DNA of 11,256 nucleotides, from the NCBI GenBank assembly GCA_963640395.1, contig CAVHZH010000079.1:1-11256 (forward strand), written 5' to 3'. Under the pieces are notes generated by a model that worked only from the letters and a program-made list of their open reading frames with translations, did not search any database and was not told the origin of the DNA. The first letter of the stretch is position 1, and each line of letters begins with the position of its first letter. A program made the position numbers and the translations under genes. This stretch comes from W0P33-017 sp963640395. GTDB lineage: Bacteria > Bacillota > Clostridia > Lachnospirales > Lachnospiraceae. Shown here in pieces: positions 1-6,659 of this stretch.

Positions 1-52
1 TTATGTTTTTGGTCATGCGCGCACATGTATCGCGCAGGCACGCTCCCGCTAG

Positions 53-179
53 CATGTCTGTTTTGCTTTCGTTGCACGACCCATTCCGATGAGCCTCCGC
101 AAAACAAAATTGTGTCAGCAAAGGCTTCCACAATTTGGAGTCTCATCTTCATCGTGCAAAGGCAGCAAAATCAGACATG
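53..179. repeat. Long imperfect inverted repeat able to fold as a ~127-nt hairpin
   Basis: The outer arms 53-79 and 152-179 are complementary at 24 positions with one bulged base and three mismatches. Inner arms continue the stem: 88-93 with 142-147 (GATGAG/CTCATC), 95-98 with 137-140, and 107-114 with 129-136 (AAATTGTG/CACAATTT), closing on a small AGC/GCT loop at 117-126. The only large interruptions are the internal loop formed by 80-87 and 148-151 and the bulge at 99-106. Such a long, multi-segment stem is unlikely by chance. It could be a structured RNA, a miniature inverted-repeat element or a processing site; the sequence alone does not decide. It does not overlap the next gene. Confidence 0.7.
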
Positions 180-226
180 ACTTTGCTCACGCTGCTACAT
201 TTATGAAATGCACCACTCGTAACGTG

Positions 227-248
227 AATGGCTGCGGACGCAGCCATT
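227..248. repeat. Perfect 10-bp inverted repeat (hairpin)
   Basis: AATGGCTGCG at 227-236 is followed, after two bases, by its exact reverse complement at 239-248. As RNA it would close as a 9-bp stem with a GGAC tetraloop. There is no T-run on either side, so it is not a standard intrinsic terminator. It may be part of the same structured region as the large hairpin at 53-179, or an operator. Confidence 0.55.
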
Positions 249-366
249 GCTCACATGTTGTTTGCGGGAGCTGCAAATACGAAAACTCGTGCTCACATGC
301 CTCAAAACACCACAAAAATAGTTTCGCAAACACCTATCTTTATTAAGTATAGTAGAGGACAATTAC

Positions 367-1533
367 ATGTTTGAAAATTATGCATATGCAGAAATAACGC
401 TCGAGGAGCTGGCGGATATCCATCCGTCGAAATATGTGCTGTGTGACATCCGGGATGAAGTCTCACACCAGTATGGTGCGATCCCGAATTCCGTACAGAT
501 GTCTGACATCTGTGAGCGGGCGCAGGCAGGCGCACTAGACCGCGGGACAAGCTATATTTTATACTGTATGCGGGGCACACAGAGCCTCGATGCAGTCGGG
601 GAGCTTCGGGAACTCGGCTACGATGCGGTCAGCTTGAAGGGTGGTTACGCATCGTGGCTGATGGCATCGTTTCAGGAGGATGATGCTGGAAATACAACGA
701 AGCAGGCAGATGTCGAGCAGAGCATCCGCAAAAAATTCAAAAAAAAGCTGTTCACACCGTTCGCAAAGGGCATCAACCAGTACGACATGGTGCAGGAGGG
801 GGATAAGATCGCAGTCTGCATCTCCGGCGGCAAGGACTCCATGCTGATGGCAAAGCTCTTTCAGGAGCTGAAACGGCACAACAAATTTCCGTTTGAGCTT
901 GTCTTTCTCGTGATGGATCCCGGCTACAGTGAGGTGAACCGGATGGTGATCGAGAAAAACGCCAAAATGCTCGGCGTGCCGATCACGGTGTTTGAGACGC
1001 AGATTTTTGACGCGGTCTACGAGATCGAGAAATCGCCCTGTTATCTGTGCGCGCGCATGCGCAGGGGCTATCTCTACAGCAAGGCAAAGGAGCTCGGCTG
1101 CAACAAGATCGCGCTCGGACACCACTACGACGATGTGATCGAGACAACACTCATGGGAATGCTCTACGGCGCGCAGATCCAGACAATGATGCCAAAGCTG
1201 CACAGTACGAATTTTGAGGGAATGGAGCTGATCCGCCCGATGTATCTCGTCCGCGAGGAGGACATCATGCGGTGGCGGGACTATAACGGATTGCATTTTA
1301 TCCAGTGTGCATGCCATTTTACGGATACCTGTTCTTCGTGCCGGGAGGACGGCACCTCTGCATCAAAGCGGATGGAGACCAAACAGCTTATCGCACAGCT
1401 CAAAACGGTCAACCCGTATGTGGAGGGAAATATATTTAAGAGCGTGCACAATGTCAATCTGAGCACGGTCATTGAGTACAAGGATAAGCATGGAATCAAG
1501 CACAGTTTTCTGGACGATTATGACAAAAACTGA
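367..1533 (+). CDS. Rhodanese domain fused to TtcA-type tRNA 2-thiocytidine synthetase (PP-loop ATPase)
   Basis: The 388-residue protein has two parts. Residues 1-100 form a rhodanese-like domain with the active loop CMRGTQS (67-73, C67 the likely persulfide-carrying cysteine). Residues about 120-370 match the TtcA/PP-loop family: SGGKDS (153-158) binds ATP, CYLC (C225, C228) plus one of C314/C316 would ligate the Fe-S cluster used for tRNA thiolation, and GHHYDDVIET (251-260) is the family signature. By family knowledge TtcA makes 2-thiocytidine in tRNA, so a fused sulfurtransferase would feed sulfur to the thiolase; that link is inference. The ATG at 367 is preceded by AGAGGA (354-359) at seven bases. 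The gene is separated from the compartment genes by its own gap and a promoter, so a shared role is not implied. Other cytosolic sulfur-transfer substrates remain possible. Confidence 0.85.
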   Translation: MFENYAYAEITLEELADIHPSKYVLCDIRDEVSHQYGAIPNSVQMSDICERAQAGALDRGTSYILYCMRGTQSLDAVGELRELGYDAVSLKGGYASWLMASFQEDDAGNTTKQADVEQSIRKKFKKKLFTPFAKGINQYDMVQEGDKIAVCISGGKDSMLMAKLFQELKRHNKFPFELVFLVMDPGYSEVNRMVIEKNAKMLGVPITVFETQIFDAVYEIEKSPCYLCARMRRGYLYSKAKELGCNKIALGHHYDDVIETTLMGMLYGAQIQTMMPKLHSTNFEGMELIRPMYLVREEDIMRWRDYNGLHFIQCACHFTDTCSSCREDGTSASKRMETKQLIAQLKTVNPYVEGNIFKSVHNVNLSTVIEYKDKHGIKHSFLDDYDKN

Positions 1534-1557
1534 TTGCGGATTAGGCATGGAAAAGCC

Positions 1558-1586
1558 TTGACTTCAACATAAAACAAACATATAAT
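1558..1586 (+). promoter_or_regulatory. Sigma-A promoter for the activase gene
   Basis: A -35 box TTGACT (1558-1563) and a perfect -10 box TATAAT (1581-1586) are separated by exactly 17 bases. Transcription would begin near 1593, giving a leader of about 100 bases. The leader begins with an A/C-only tract rich in AAACAAAC (about 1592-1620). No terminator-like hairpin separates it from the rhodanese-TtcA gene upstream. Confidence 0.85.
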
Positions 1587-1693
1587 TAAAGAAAAAACAA
1601 ACAAAAACGAAACAAAACAAACATGAAACCACAATGTAAAATTCGTGGGAGATGGATAGCTTTTGAAATTGACAGGAGAGGTCAGGAGGGCGT

Positions 1694-2491
1694 ATGGAAC
1701 AGGATTATTTGCAGACAAAGGGTCGCATTTTTGATATCCAGAAATACAGCATCCACGACGGTCCGGGCATCCGCACGATCATCTTTTTAAAGGGCTGTGT
1801 GCTGCGCTGTAAATGGTGCTGCAATCCGGAATCACAGCGCTATGAGATCGAGACGATGATGCGCGCCGGGGAGGAGATCACTTATGGGCGTGATGTGACA
1901 GTCGCCGAGATGATTGAAGAGGCAGAGCGTGACCGCATGTATTACCGCAAGAGTGGCGGCGGTGTCACACTCTCGGGCGGCGAATCGCTGTGCCAGCCGG
2001 ATTTCGGTTCGGCATTGCTGCGCGGGCTGCACGCACACGGCATACATACGGCGATGGAATCGATGGGATGTGCCGAATTTTCAACGATCAAGCGTTTTTT
2101 GGAGCATCTGGATCTGTATCTGATGGATATTAAGCACATGGAGCCGGACAAGCACAAGGCATTTACCGGCAGATCGAATGAACTGATGTTAGAGAACGCG
2201 AAAAAAATCGCGACGAGCGGGTATGATACAAAGCTGATCATCAGGGTGCCGGTCATCCCGACGTTTAACGCAACGCCGATGGAGATCCGGGCGATCGCGC
2301 AGTATGCGGCATCACTGCCGGGTGTGGAGGAACTGCATTTATTGCCGTATCACAATTTCGCGAAGGACAAGTATGAGGGACTGGGCAGACCGTACCCGAT
2401 GGGAGATGTTGAGGCACCCTCGCCGCAGCTCATGCAGGAGCTGTTAGCCGAGGTGAAGCGTGCAGGGCTGAAGGGACAGATCGGCGGCTGA
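1694..2491 (+). CDS. Glycyl radical enzyme activating enzyme (radical SAM), single-cluster type
   Basis: This 265-residue protein is a radical SAM activase that would use S-adenosylmethionine to install the glycyl radical on a partner enzyme. It has HDGPGIRT (21-28) and the cluster motif CVLRCKWC (C35, C39, C42), plus SGGES (94-98), which contacts SAM. The length and the lack of a cysteine-rich stretch after C42 show it lacks the extra ferredoxin-like domain seen in many activases of glycerol, choline and arylacetate-type glycyl radical enzymes; it resembles the shorter pyruvate formate-lyase activase layout. AGGAGG (1684-1689) lies four bases before the ATG. Placed just upstream of a fucose/propanediol microcompartment operon, its likely partner is a B12-independent propanediol dehydratase, but no such gene is in the window. 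A role on pyruvate formate-lyase cannot be excluded. Confidence 0.85.
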   Translation: MEQDYLQTKGRIFDIQKYSIHDGPGIRTIIFLKGCVLRCKWCCNPESQRYEIETMMRAGEEITYGRDVTVAEMIEEAERDRMYYRKSGGGVTLSGGESLCQPDFGSALLRGLHAHGIHTAMESMGCAEFSTIKRFLEHLDLYLMDIKHMEPDKHKAFTGRSNELMLENAKKIATSGYDTKLIIRVPVIPTFNATPMEIRAIAQYAASLPGVEELHLLPYHNFAKDKYEGLGRPYPMGDVEAPSPQLMQELLAEVKRAGLKGQIGG

Positions 2492-2524
2492 TGGCTGAAC
2501 CGTTTCTGACCCGCTGTTTACAAG

Positions 2525-2563
2525 GGTTTTGATGGTATTTTTTTCCATTACTGTATCAAAACC
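2525..2563. repeat. Inverted repeat upstream of the compartment operon promoter
   Basis: GGTTTTGAT (2525-2533) pairs with ATCAAAACC (2555-2563); a smaller ATGG/CCAT pair (2532-2535 with 2545-2548) can form an alternative inner hairpin around a T-rich loop. It lies 52 bases upstream of the -35 box and just after the activase gene. The T-run is inside the loop rather than after the stem, so this is not a normal intrinsic terminator. It could be an operator or a weak mRNA 3'-end structure. Confidence 0.4.
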
Positions 2564-2614
2564 ACACAAACACAAAAAAAACAACAAAAAACCACAAAGT
2601 ATAACAGATTTTTG

Positions 2615-2643
2615 TTGACGGCTTGCTAGGTATGTACTATAAT
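2615..2643 (+). promoter_or_regulatory. Sigma-A promoter for the microcompartment operon
   Basis: The -35 box TTGACG (2615-2620) and a perfect -10 box TATAAT (2638-2643) are 17 bases apart. Transcription would begin near 2650, leaving a roughly 50-base leader that ends in a strong AGGAGG (2690-2695). An A/C-rich tract (about 2558-2600) and the inverted repeat at 2525-2563 lie directly upstream, where a regulator could bind. A separate promoter here means the shell and cargo genes can be expressed independently of the activase. Confidence 0.85.
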
Positions 2644-2700
2644 TTAAAGCATAAGGATCAAAGACCATAAGGAAAACAAAAAAATAAAAGGAGGATCATT

Positions 2701-3510
2701 ATGGTATCAGAATACGAAATCAAAAAACAGATCTGCGACATCGGAAAGAGAATCTACGACAGAAACATGGTTGCTGCTAACGACGGTAACATTTCTGTAA
2801 AGATCAACGACAACGAGATTCTTTGTACTCCGACTGGTGTATCAAAGGGATTCATGACTCCCGACTACATCTGCAAGGTTGACTTGAAGGGCAATATCAT
2901 TCAGGCAAATCCTGGATTCAAGCCTTCTTCAGAGATCAAGATGCACTTAAGAGTATATGAGGAGCGTCCGGACGTAAAGTCAGTTGTACATGCACATCCG
3001 ATGTATGCAACAACATTTGCTATTGCAGGTATTCCTCTGACACAGCCGATCATGCCCGAGGCAGTTATCGCATTAGGCTGCGTGCCGATCGCTAAGTACG
3101 GAAGACCGTCTACCATGGAGATCCCTGATGCGGTATCTGAGTACGTTCAGTATTTTGATGCGGTATTATTAGAGAATCACGGTGCTCTGACTTACTCTGA
3201 TTCCTTACTTGCTGCTTACTTAAAGATGGAGTCAGTTGAGTTCTATGCACAGTTATTATATCAGTCAAAGATGCTTGGCGGACCGAAGGAGTTCACTCCT
3301 CAGCAGGTTGAGGATCTGTATGAGATCCGTCGTCAGTTCGGTATGAAGGGACGTCATCCGGCAAACCTTTGCCCGAATACTTTAGCAGGAAAGCCTAGCT
3401 GCCATAACTGTGGCGGAAGCTGCGGCAGCAAGACAGATGCAACACCGGAGCAGAGTGAGCTTGTAGCAGATATCACAAAGAAGGTCATGGCTCAGTTAGG
3501 ACTGAAATAA
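2701..3510 (+). CDS. fucA: Class II aldolase (L-fuculose-1-phosphate type) with C-terminal encapsulation peptide
   Basis: The enzyme would split L-fuculose-1-phosphate (possibly also L-rhamnulose-1-phosphate) into DHAP and L-lactaldehyde. The class II zinc site is visible: HAH (H97, H99), H160 in ENHGA, and the likely catalytic E78 in SSEIKMH. At 269 residues it is about 50 longer than the E. coli FucA. The extra C-terminus has a glycine/cysteine-rich linker with C224, C234, C237 and C241, then a helix (about 251-268) with the amphipathic pattern of encapsulation peptides. This tail suggests the aldolase sits inside the shell, which is characteristic of the fucose/rhamnose-type GRM microcompartments. 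It is the first gene of the operon, with AGGAGG five bases before the ATG. Substrate preference cannot be read from sequence. Confidence 0.88.
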   Translation: MVSEYEIKKQICDIGKRIYDRNMVAANDGNISVKINDNEILCTPTGVSKGFMTPDYICKVDLKGNIIQANPGFKPSSEIKMHLRVYEERPDVKSVVHAHPMYATTFAIAGIPLTQPIMPEAVIALGCVPIAKYGRPSTMEIPDAVSEYVQYFDAVLLENHGALTYSDSLLAAYLKMESVEFYAQLLYQSKMLGGPKEFTPQQVEDLYEIRRQFGMKGRHPANLCPNTLAGKPSCHNCGGSCGSKTDATPEQSELVADITKKVMAQLGLK

Positions 3511-3513
3511 TCT

Positions 3514-3999
3514 ATGAACGAACATGAGTTAGCGCAGATCGTACAATCCGTAGTCAGATCCGTCGATCAGTCGGTCAGCCACGCTGCAGTGACGGATGTC
3601 ACGTTGGACATGGCAAAGCAGCTGATCGCAGCAGTGGAGCAGAGGGCAGCACAGATGGGTGTGAACGCAGTCATCGCCGTAGCCAATAAAGGAGCCAATC
3701 CGGTAGCTGTCCATTGCATGGATAATTCTTACATCGCCAGCTATGATATCGCTTTCAACAAGGCGTATACATGTGCGGCGTTGAAGATGCCGACCACACA
3801 GCTCAAGCAGCTCGCCCAGCCGGGCGGGGATCTGTACGGGATTCAGCATACCAATGGTGGCAGAATTGTCATATTTGGCGGCGGTATCCCGATCATGAAG
3901 GATGGCATGTGCATCGGAGGACTCGGCGTGAGCGGAGGCAGCGAAGCACAGGATACCGAACTGGCAGAATCTGCGCAGCAGGTGATAGACAAGTTTTAA
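3514..3999 (+). CDS. GlcG/HbpS-like (DUF336, PduO C-terminal-like) protein with N-terminal encapsulation peptide
   Basis: Residues about 25-161 match the haem-degrading/GlcG/HbpS family, recognisable by the RAAQMGV.AVIAVAN.G start, the family's central aromatic/helix stretch and the glycine-rich GGRIVIFGGGIPI and GGLGVSGGS segments near the C-terminus. Known relatives include HbpS, which binds haem, and the C-terminal domain of PduO; the biochemical role in compartments is not settled. Residues 1-17 form an amphipathic helix (ELAQIVQSVV core) like those on the neighbouring dehydrogenases, so I infer that it is a cargo protein. The ATG lies three bases after the aldolase stop, with only a weak AGGA about 12 bases upstream, so translation is probably coupled to the aldolase and may be low. 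A later start would delete the helix and is less likely. Confidence 0.78.
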   Translation: MNEHELAQIVQSVVRSVDQSVSHAAVTDVTLDMAKQLIAAVEQRAAQMGVNAVIAVANKGANPVAVHCMDNSYIASYDIAFNKAYTCAALKMPTTQLKQLAQPGGDLYGIQHTNGGRIVIFGGGIPIMKDGMCIGGLGVSGGSEAQDTELAESAQQVIDKF

Positions 4000-4014
4000 A
4001 GGAGGAAGCCGATA

Positions 4015-5406
4015 ATGGCAGTTAGCGAAGCTGAATTAAAAGCCATAGTGTCAGCGGTTGTCGCACAGGTAAAGACCGGCGATCAGCCCAAAGAAGCACA
4101 GCTTGGTATTTTTAATGATATGAACACTGCGATCGCTGCAGCAAAGGACGCACAGAAGATCATGCAGCGTATGCCGATGGATCTGAGGGAGAAAATGATC
4201 TCCAAGCTCCGTGAGCTTACAAAAGAAAATGCAGAGATCCTCGCAAAGATGGCAGTAGAAGAAACCGGAATGGGCAATGTAGGAGACAAGATTTTAAAGC
4301 ATCAGCTCCTCGCGGAAAAGACCCCCGGAACAGAAGATATTACAACAACCGCATGGTCAGGAGACCGCGGACTGACCCTGATCGAGATGGGACCTTTCGG
4401 AGTGATCGGAGCGATTTGCCCGTGCACGAACCCGTCCGAGACGATTTTATGTAATGCGATCGGAATGCTCGCAGGTGGAAACACCGTAGTATTCTGCCCG
4501 CATCCGCAGGCAATCAAGACTTCATTATATGCAGTAGAGCTGGTCAACAAGGCATCACTTGCTGTTGGCGGTCCCTGCAACGTAGCAGTAGCACTTTCGC
4601 ATCCTACGATGGAGTCCAGCAATATTATGATGAAGCATCCGGATATCCACCTGATTGCAGCTACCGGAGGTCCCGGAGTTGTGACCGCAGTTCTTTCTTC
4701 CGGAAAGAGAGGCATCGGTGCCGGAGCAGGCAATCCGCCCGCACTGGTAGATGATACCGCAGATATCCGCAAGGCAGCCAGAGATATTGTCAACGGCTGT
4801 ACCTTCGATAACAACCTTCCCTGTATCGCAGAGAAAGAGGTTGTATGCGTTGACAGCGTATGCGATGAGCTGATCCACTGGATGTTGGAGGAAGATGACT
4901 GTTATATGGTATCTCCCGAGGAGCAGCAGAAGCTGGTTGACACCGTGCTCGTAAATGGCAAGCTGAACCGTAAGTGCGTCGGCAGGGATGCACGTACCTT
5001 GCTCTCCATGATCGGAGTCAATGCACCGGCAAATATCCGCTGCATTATTTTCGAGGGAGAAAAGGAGCATCCGCTCATCGAGAAAGAGCTGATGATGCCG
5101 ATCTTAGGTATCGTCCGTGCAAAGGACATCGATGATGCAATCGAGAAAGCTGTATGGTTAGAGCATGGCTGCCGTCATTCCGCACATATGCATTCAAAGA
5201 ATGTGGAGAACCTGACACGTTTCGGACAGGCAATCGACACCGCAATCTTTGTAAAGAACGGTCCCAGCTACGCAGCACTTGGATTCGGTGGTGAAGGCTT
5301 CTGTACATTCACGATCGCATCCCGTACCGGTGAGGGACTGACATCAGCCAGCACCTTTACCAAGAGACGTCGCTGTGTAATGAGCGACAGCTTATGTATT
5401 CGCTAG
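4015..5406 (+). CDS. pduP: CoA-acylating aldehyde dehydrogenase (PduP/EutE-like), encapsulated
   Basis: This 463-residue enzyme would oxidise propionaldehyde with NAD+ and CoA to propionyl-CoA inside the compartment. The PduP/EutE signature FDNNLPC (264-270) carries the catalytic cysteine C270. The FG-V-G-I-P-TNP segment (128-140) and ATGGPGVV (216-223) belong to the cofactor-binding fold. Residues 1-20 form an amphipathic helix of encapsulation-peptide type (SEAELKAIVSAVVAQVK), followed by a short polar linker before the catalytic domain at about residue 30. The start is preceded by AGGAGG (4000-4005) nine bases upstream, overlapping the stop of the gene before it. Activity on acetaldehyde or other short aldehydes is possible; the propionaldehyde assignment rests on the surrounding fucose-type pathway. 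Confidence 0.92.
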   Translation: MAVSEAELKAIVSAVVAQVKTGDQPKEAQLGIFNDMNTAIAAAKDAQKIMQRMPMDLREKMISKLRELTKENAEILAKMAVEETGMGNVGDKILKHQLLAEKTPGTEDITTTAWSGDRGLTLIEMGPFGVIGAICPCTNPSETILCNAIGMLAGGNTVVFCPHPQAIKTSLYAVELVNKASLAVGGPCNVAVALSHPTMESSNIMMKHPDIHLIAATGGPGVVTAVLSSGKRGIGAGAGNPPALVDDTADIRKAARDIVNGCTFDNNLPCIAEKEVVCVDSVCDELIHWMLEEDDCYMVSPEEQQKLVDTVLVNGKLNRKCVGRDARTLLSMIGVNAPANIRCIIFEGEKEHPLIEKELMMPILGIVRAKDIDDAIEKAVWLEHGCRHSAHMHSKNVENLTRFGQAIDTAIFVKNGPSYAALGFGGEGFCTFTIASRTGEGLTSASTFTKRRRCVMSDSLCIR

Positions 5407-5421
5407 TAGGAGGCAGATAAA

Positions 5422-6645
5422 ATGGCAGTAAATGAAAAAGATATTGAAGCCATCGTTAAATCCGTATTAGATGGCATGAGAGATCCGAGTGCTCTCGCAT
5501 CCAGCACAACTGCAGCATCCGGCGCTTCAGGAAATATTCCCAAGACTGCACATGTTGCAATGCTGACAGAGCTGAAGCATTTTGATATTAAAGAATTCCC
5601 GATCCCCGAGGTTGGTGATGATGACATTCTCGTGAAGGTTGAGGGATGTGGTGTGTGCGGCACAGATGCGCACGAGTTTAAGGTAGATCCGTTTGGACTG
5701 ATCCCTGTTGCATTAGGACATGAGGGAACCGGCGAGATCGTAAAGATCGGTAAAAATGTAAAGAAGGATTCCGCTGGAAAAGACGTAAAGGTTGGCGACA
5801 AGATCGTTACCTGTATGATCTTCAAGGACAACCCGGACATCACAATGTATGACCTGAACAAGCAGAACGTTGGCGGCGCTGATGTATACGGCTTACTTCC
5901 GGATGATGATTGTCATCTGAACGGATGGTTCTCTGATTACATCCTGATCCGCGGCGCATTAGGATCTACATTCTTCAATGTCAGCGATCTGGATCTGGAT
6001 TCTCGAATCCTCATCGAGCCCTGCGCAGTTTTAGTTCATGCAGTAGAGCGTGCAAAGACAACCGGCATCTTACGTTTCAACAGCCGCGTGGTTGTTCAGG
6101 GCTGCGGACCGATCGGTCTGATCTGTATCGCTGTACTCCGCACGATGGGTGTTGAGAACATCGTAGCTGTAGACGGAAACGAGCAGCGTCTGGAGTTCGC
6201 AAAGAGAATGGGCGCAGAGAAATCTGTAAACTTTATGAACTACAAGGGTGTGGAGGCGCTTGCAGGCGCAGTAGAGGAAGCTTTCGGCGGACATCTGGCT
6301 GATTTTGCTTTCCAGTGTACCGGCAATCCTCACGCACATTCAAACATCTATAAAATGATCCGCAACGGCGGCGGACTTTGTGAACTGGGCTTCTTCATCA
6401 ACGGTGGAGACGCAACGATCAATCCGCACTTTGACCTTTGCTCAAAGGAGATCACACTCGTAGGATCATGGGTATACACACTGAGAGATTATGTGACAAC
6501 CTTTGATTTCTTAAAGAGAGCACAGGCGATCGGACTTCCTATTAAGGAGCTGATCACACATAAGTTCCCGTTAGAGGAGATCAACGAGGCACTTGAGACC
6601 AACCTTTCCATGAAGGGTCTGAAGATCGCAATCGTAAACAAATAA
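5422..6645 (+). CDS. Zinc-type (MDR family) alcohol dehydrogenase, encapsulated
   Basis: The 407-residue protein is a medium-chain dehydrogenase/reductase. The catalytic zinc site is seen in GVCGTDAHE (C79, H84 nearby), GHEG (H100, E101) and E198 in the EPC motif. The Rossmann motif GCGPIG (226-231) followed by D250 at the end of the next strand favours NAD(H) over NADP(H). Residues 1-20 are an amphipathic encapsulation-type helix (NEKDIEAIVKSVLDGMR), joined by a low-complexity Ala/Ser/Thr/Gly linker (21-40). The usual four-cysteine structural zinc loop is not evident in residues 110-150. The likely role is reduction of propionaldehyde to propanol, regenerating NAD+ inside the shell in place of the iron-type PduQ; reduction of lactaldehyde to 1,2-propanediol is an alternative. 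AGGAGG (5408-5413) lies eight bases before the ATG. Confidence 0.88.
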   Translation: MAVNEKDIEAIVKSVLDGMRDPSALASSTTAASGASGNIPKTAHVAMLTELKHFDIKEFPIPEVGDDDILVKVEGCGVCGTDAHEFKVDPFGLIPVALGHEGTGEIVKIGKNVKKDSAGKDVKVGDKIVTCMIFKDNPDITMYDLNKQNVGGADVYGLLPDDDCHLNGWFSDYILIRGALGSTFFNVSDLDLDSRILIEPCAVLVHAVERAKTTGILRFNSRVVVQGCGPIGLICIAVLRTMGVENIVAVDGNEQRLEFAKRMGAEKSVNFMNYKGVEALAGAVEEAFGGHLADFAFQCTGNPHAHSNIYKMIRNGGGLCELGFFINGGDATINPHFDLCSKEITLVGSWVYTLRDYVTTFDFLKRAQAIGLPIKELITHKFPLEEINEALETNLSMKGLKIAIVNK

Positions 6646-6659
6646 TTCGGAGGTAGCAT

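Larger units (their letters stand above)
1..366. other. Gene-free 5' intergenic region rich in inverted repeats
   Basis: I see no credible coding sequence here. The longest open frame on the + strand (89-346) has no ribosome binding site, begins inside a hairpin arm and resembles nothing I recognise. The region instead holds a long imperfect hairpin (53-179), a perfect 10-bp inverted repeat (227-248), and a direct repeat TGCTCACATG at 248-257 and 290-299. The last 60 bases become A/T-rich and lead into the ribosome binding site of the next gene. I could not find a convincing sigma-A promoter: TATAGT at 348-353 is too close to the start codon to be a useful -10 box. Confidence 0.6.

Noticed and set aside
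89..346. 85-codon open frame on the + strand, cysteine- and histidine-rich
   Set aside because: It has no ribosome binding site, begins within the arms of the large hairpin, has unusual composition and shows no recognisable domain.
348..353. TATAGT as a -10 box for the rhodanese-TtcA gene
   Set aside because: Transcription would start at the ribosome binding site, leaving almost no leader, and no -35 box with good spacing is seen.
559..1317. 252-codon open frame on the - strand
   Set aside because: It lies entirely opposite the well-supported rhodanese-TtcA gene and has no recognisable motifs; it is a shadow of that coding sequence.
2525..2563. Intrinsic terminator after the activase gene
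   Set aside because: The T-run lies inside the loop rather than after the stem, so it does not fit the intrinsic terminator pattern; it is kept only as an inverted repeat.
4302..5070. Overlapping - strand open frames of about 170 codons
   Set aside because: They are antisense to the aldehyde dehydrogenase, whose FDNNLPC motif and ribosome binding site are clear; the - strand frames lack motifs and binding sites.
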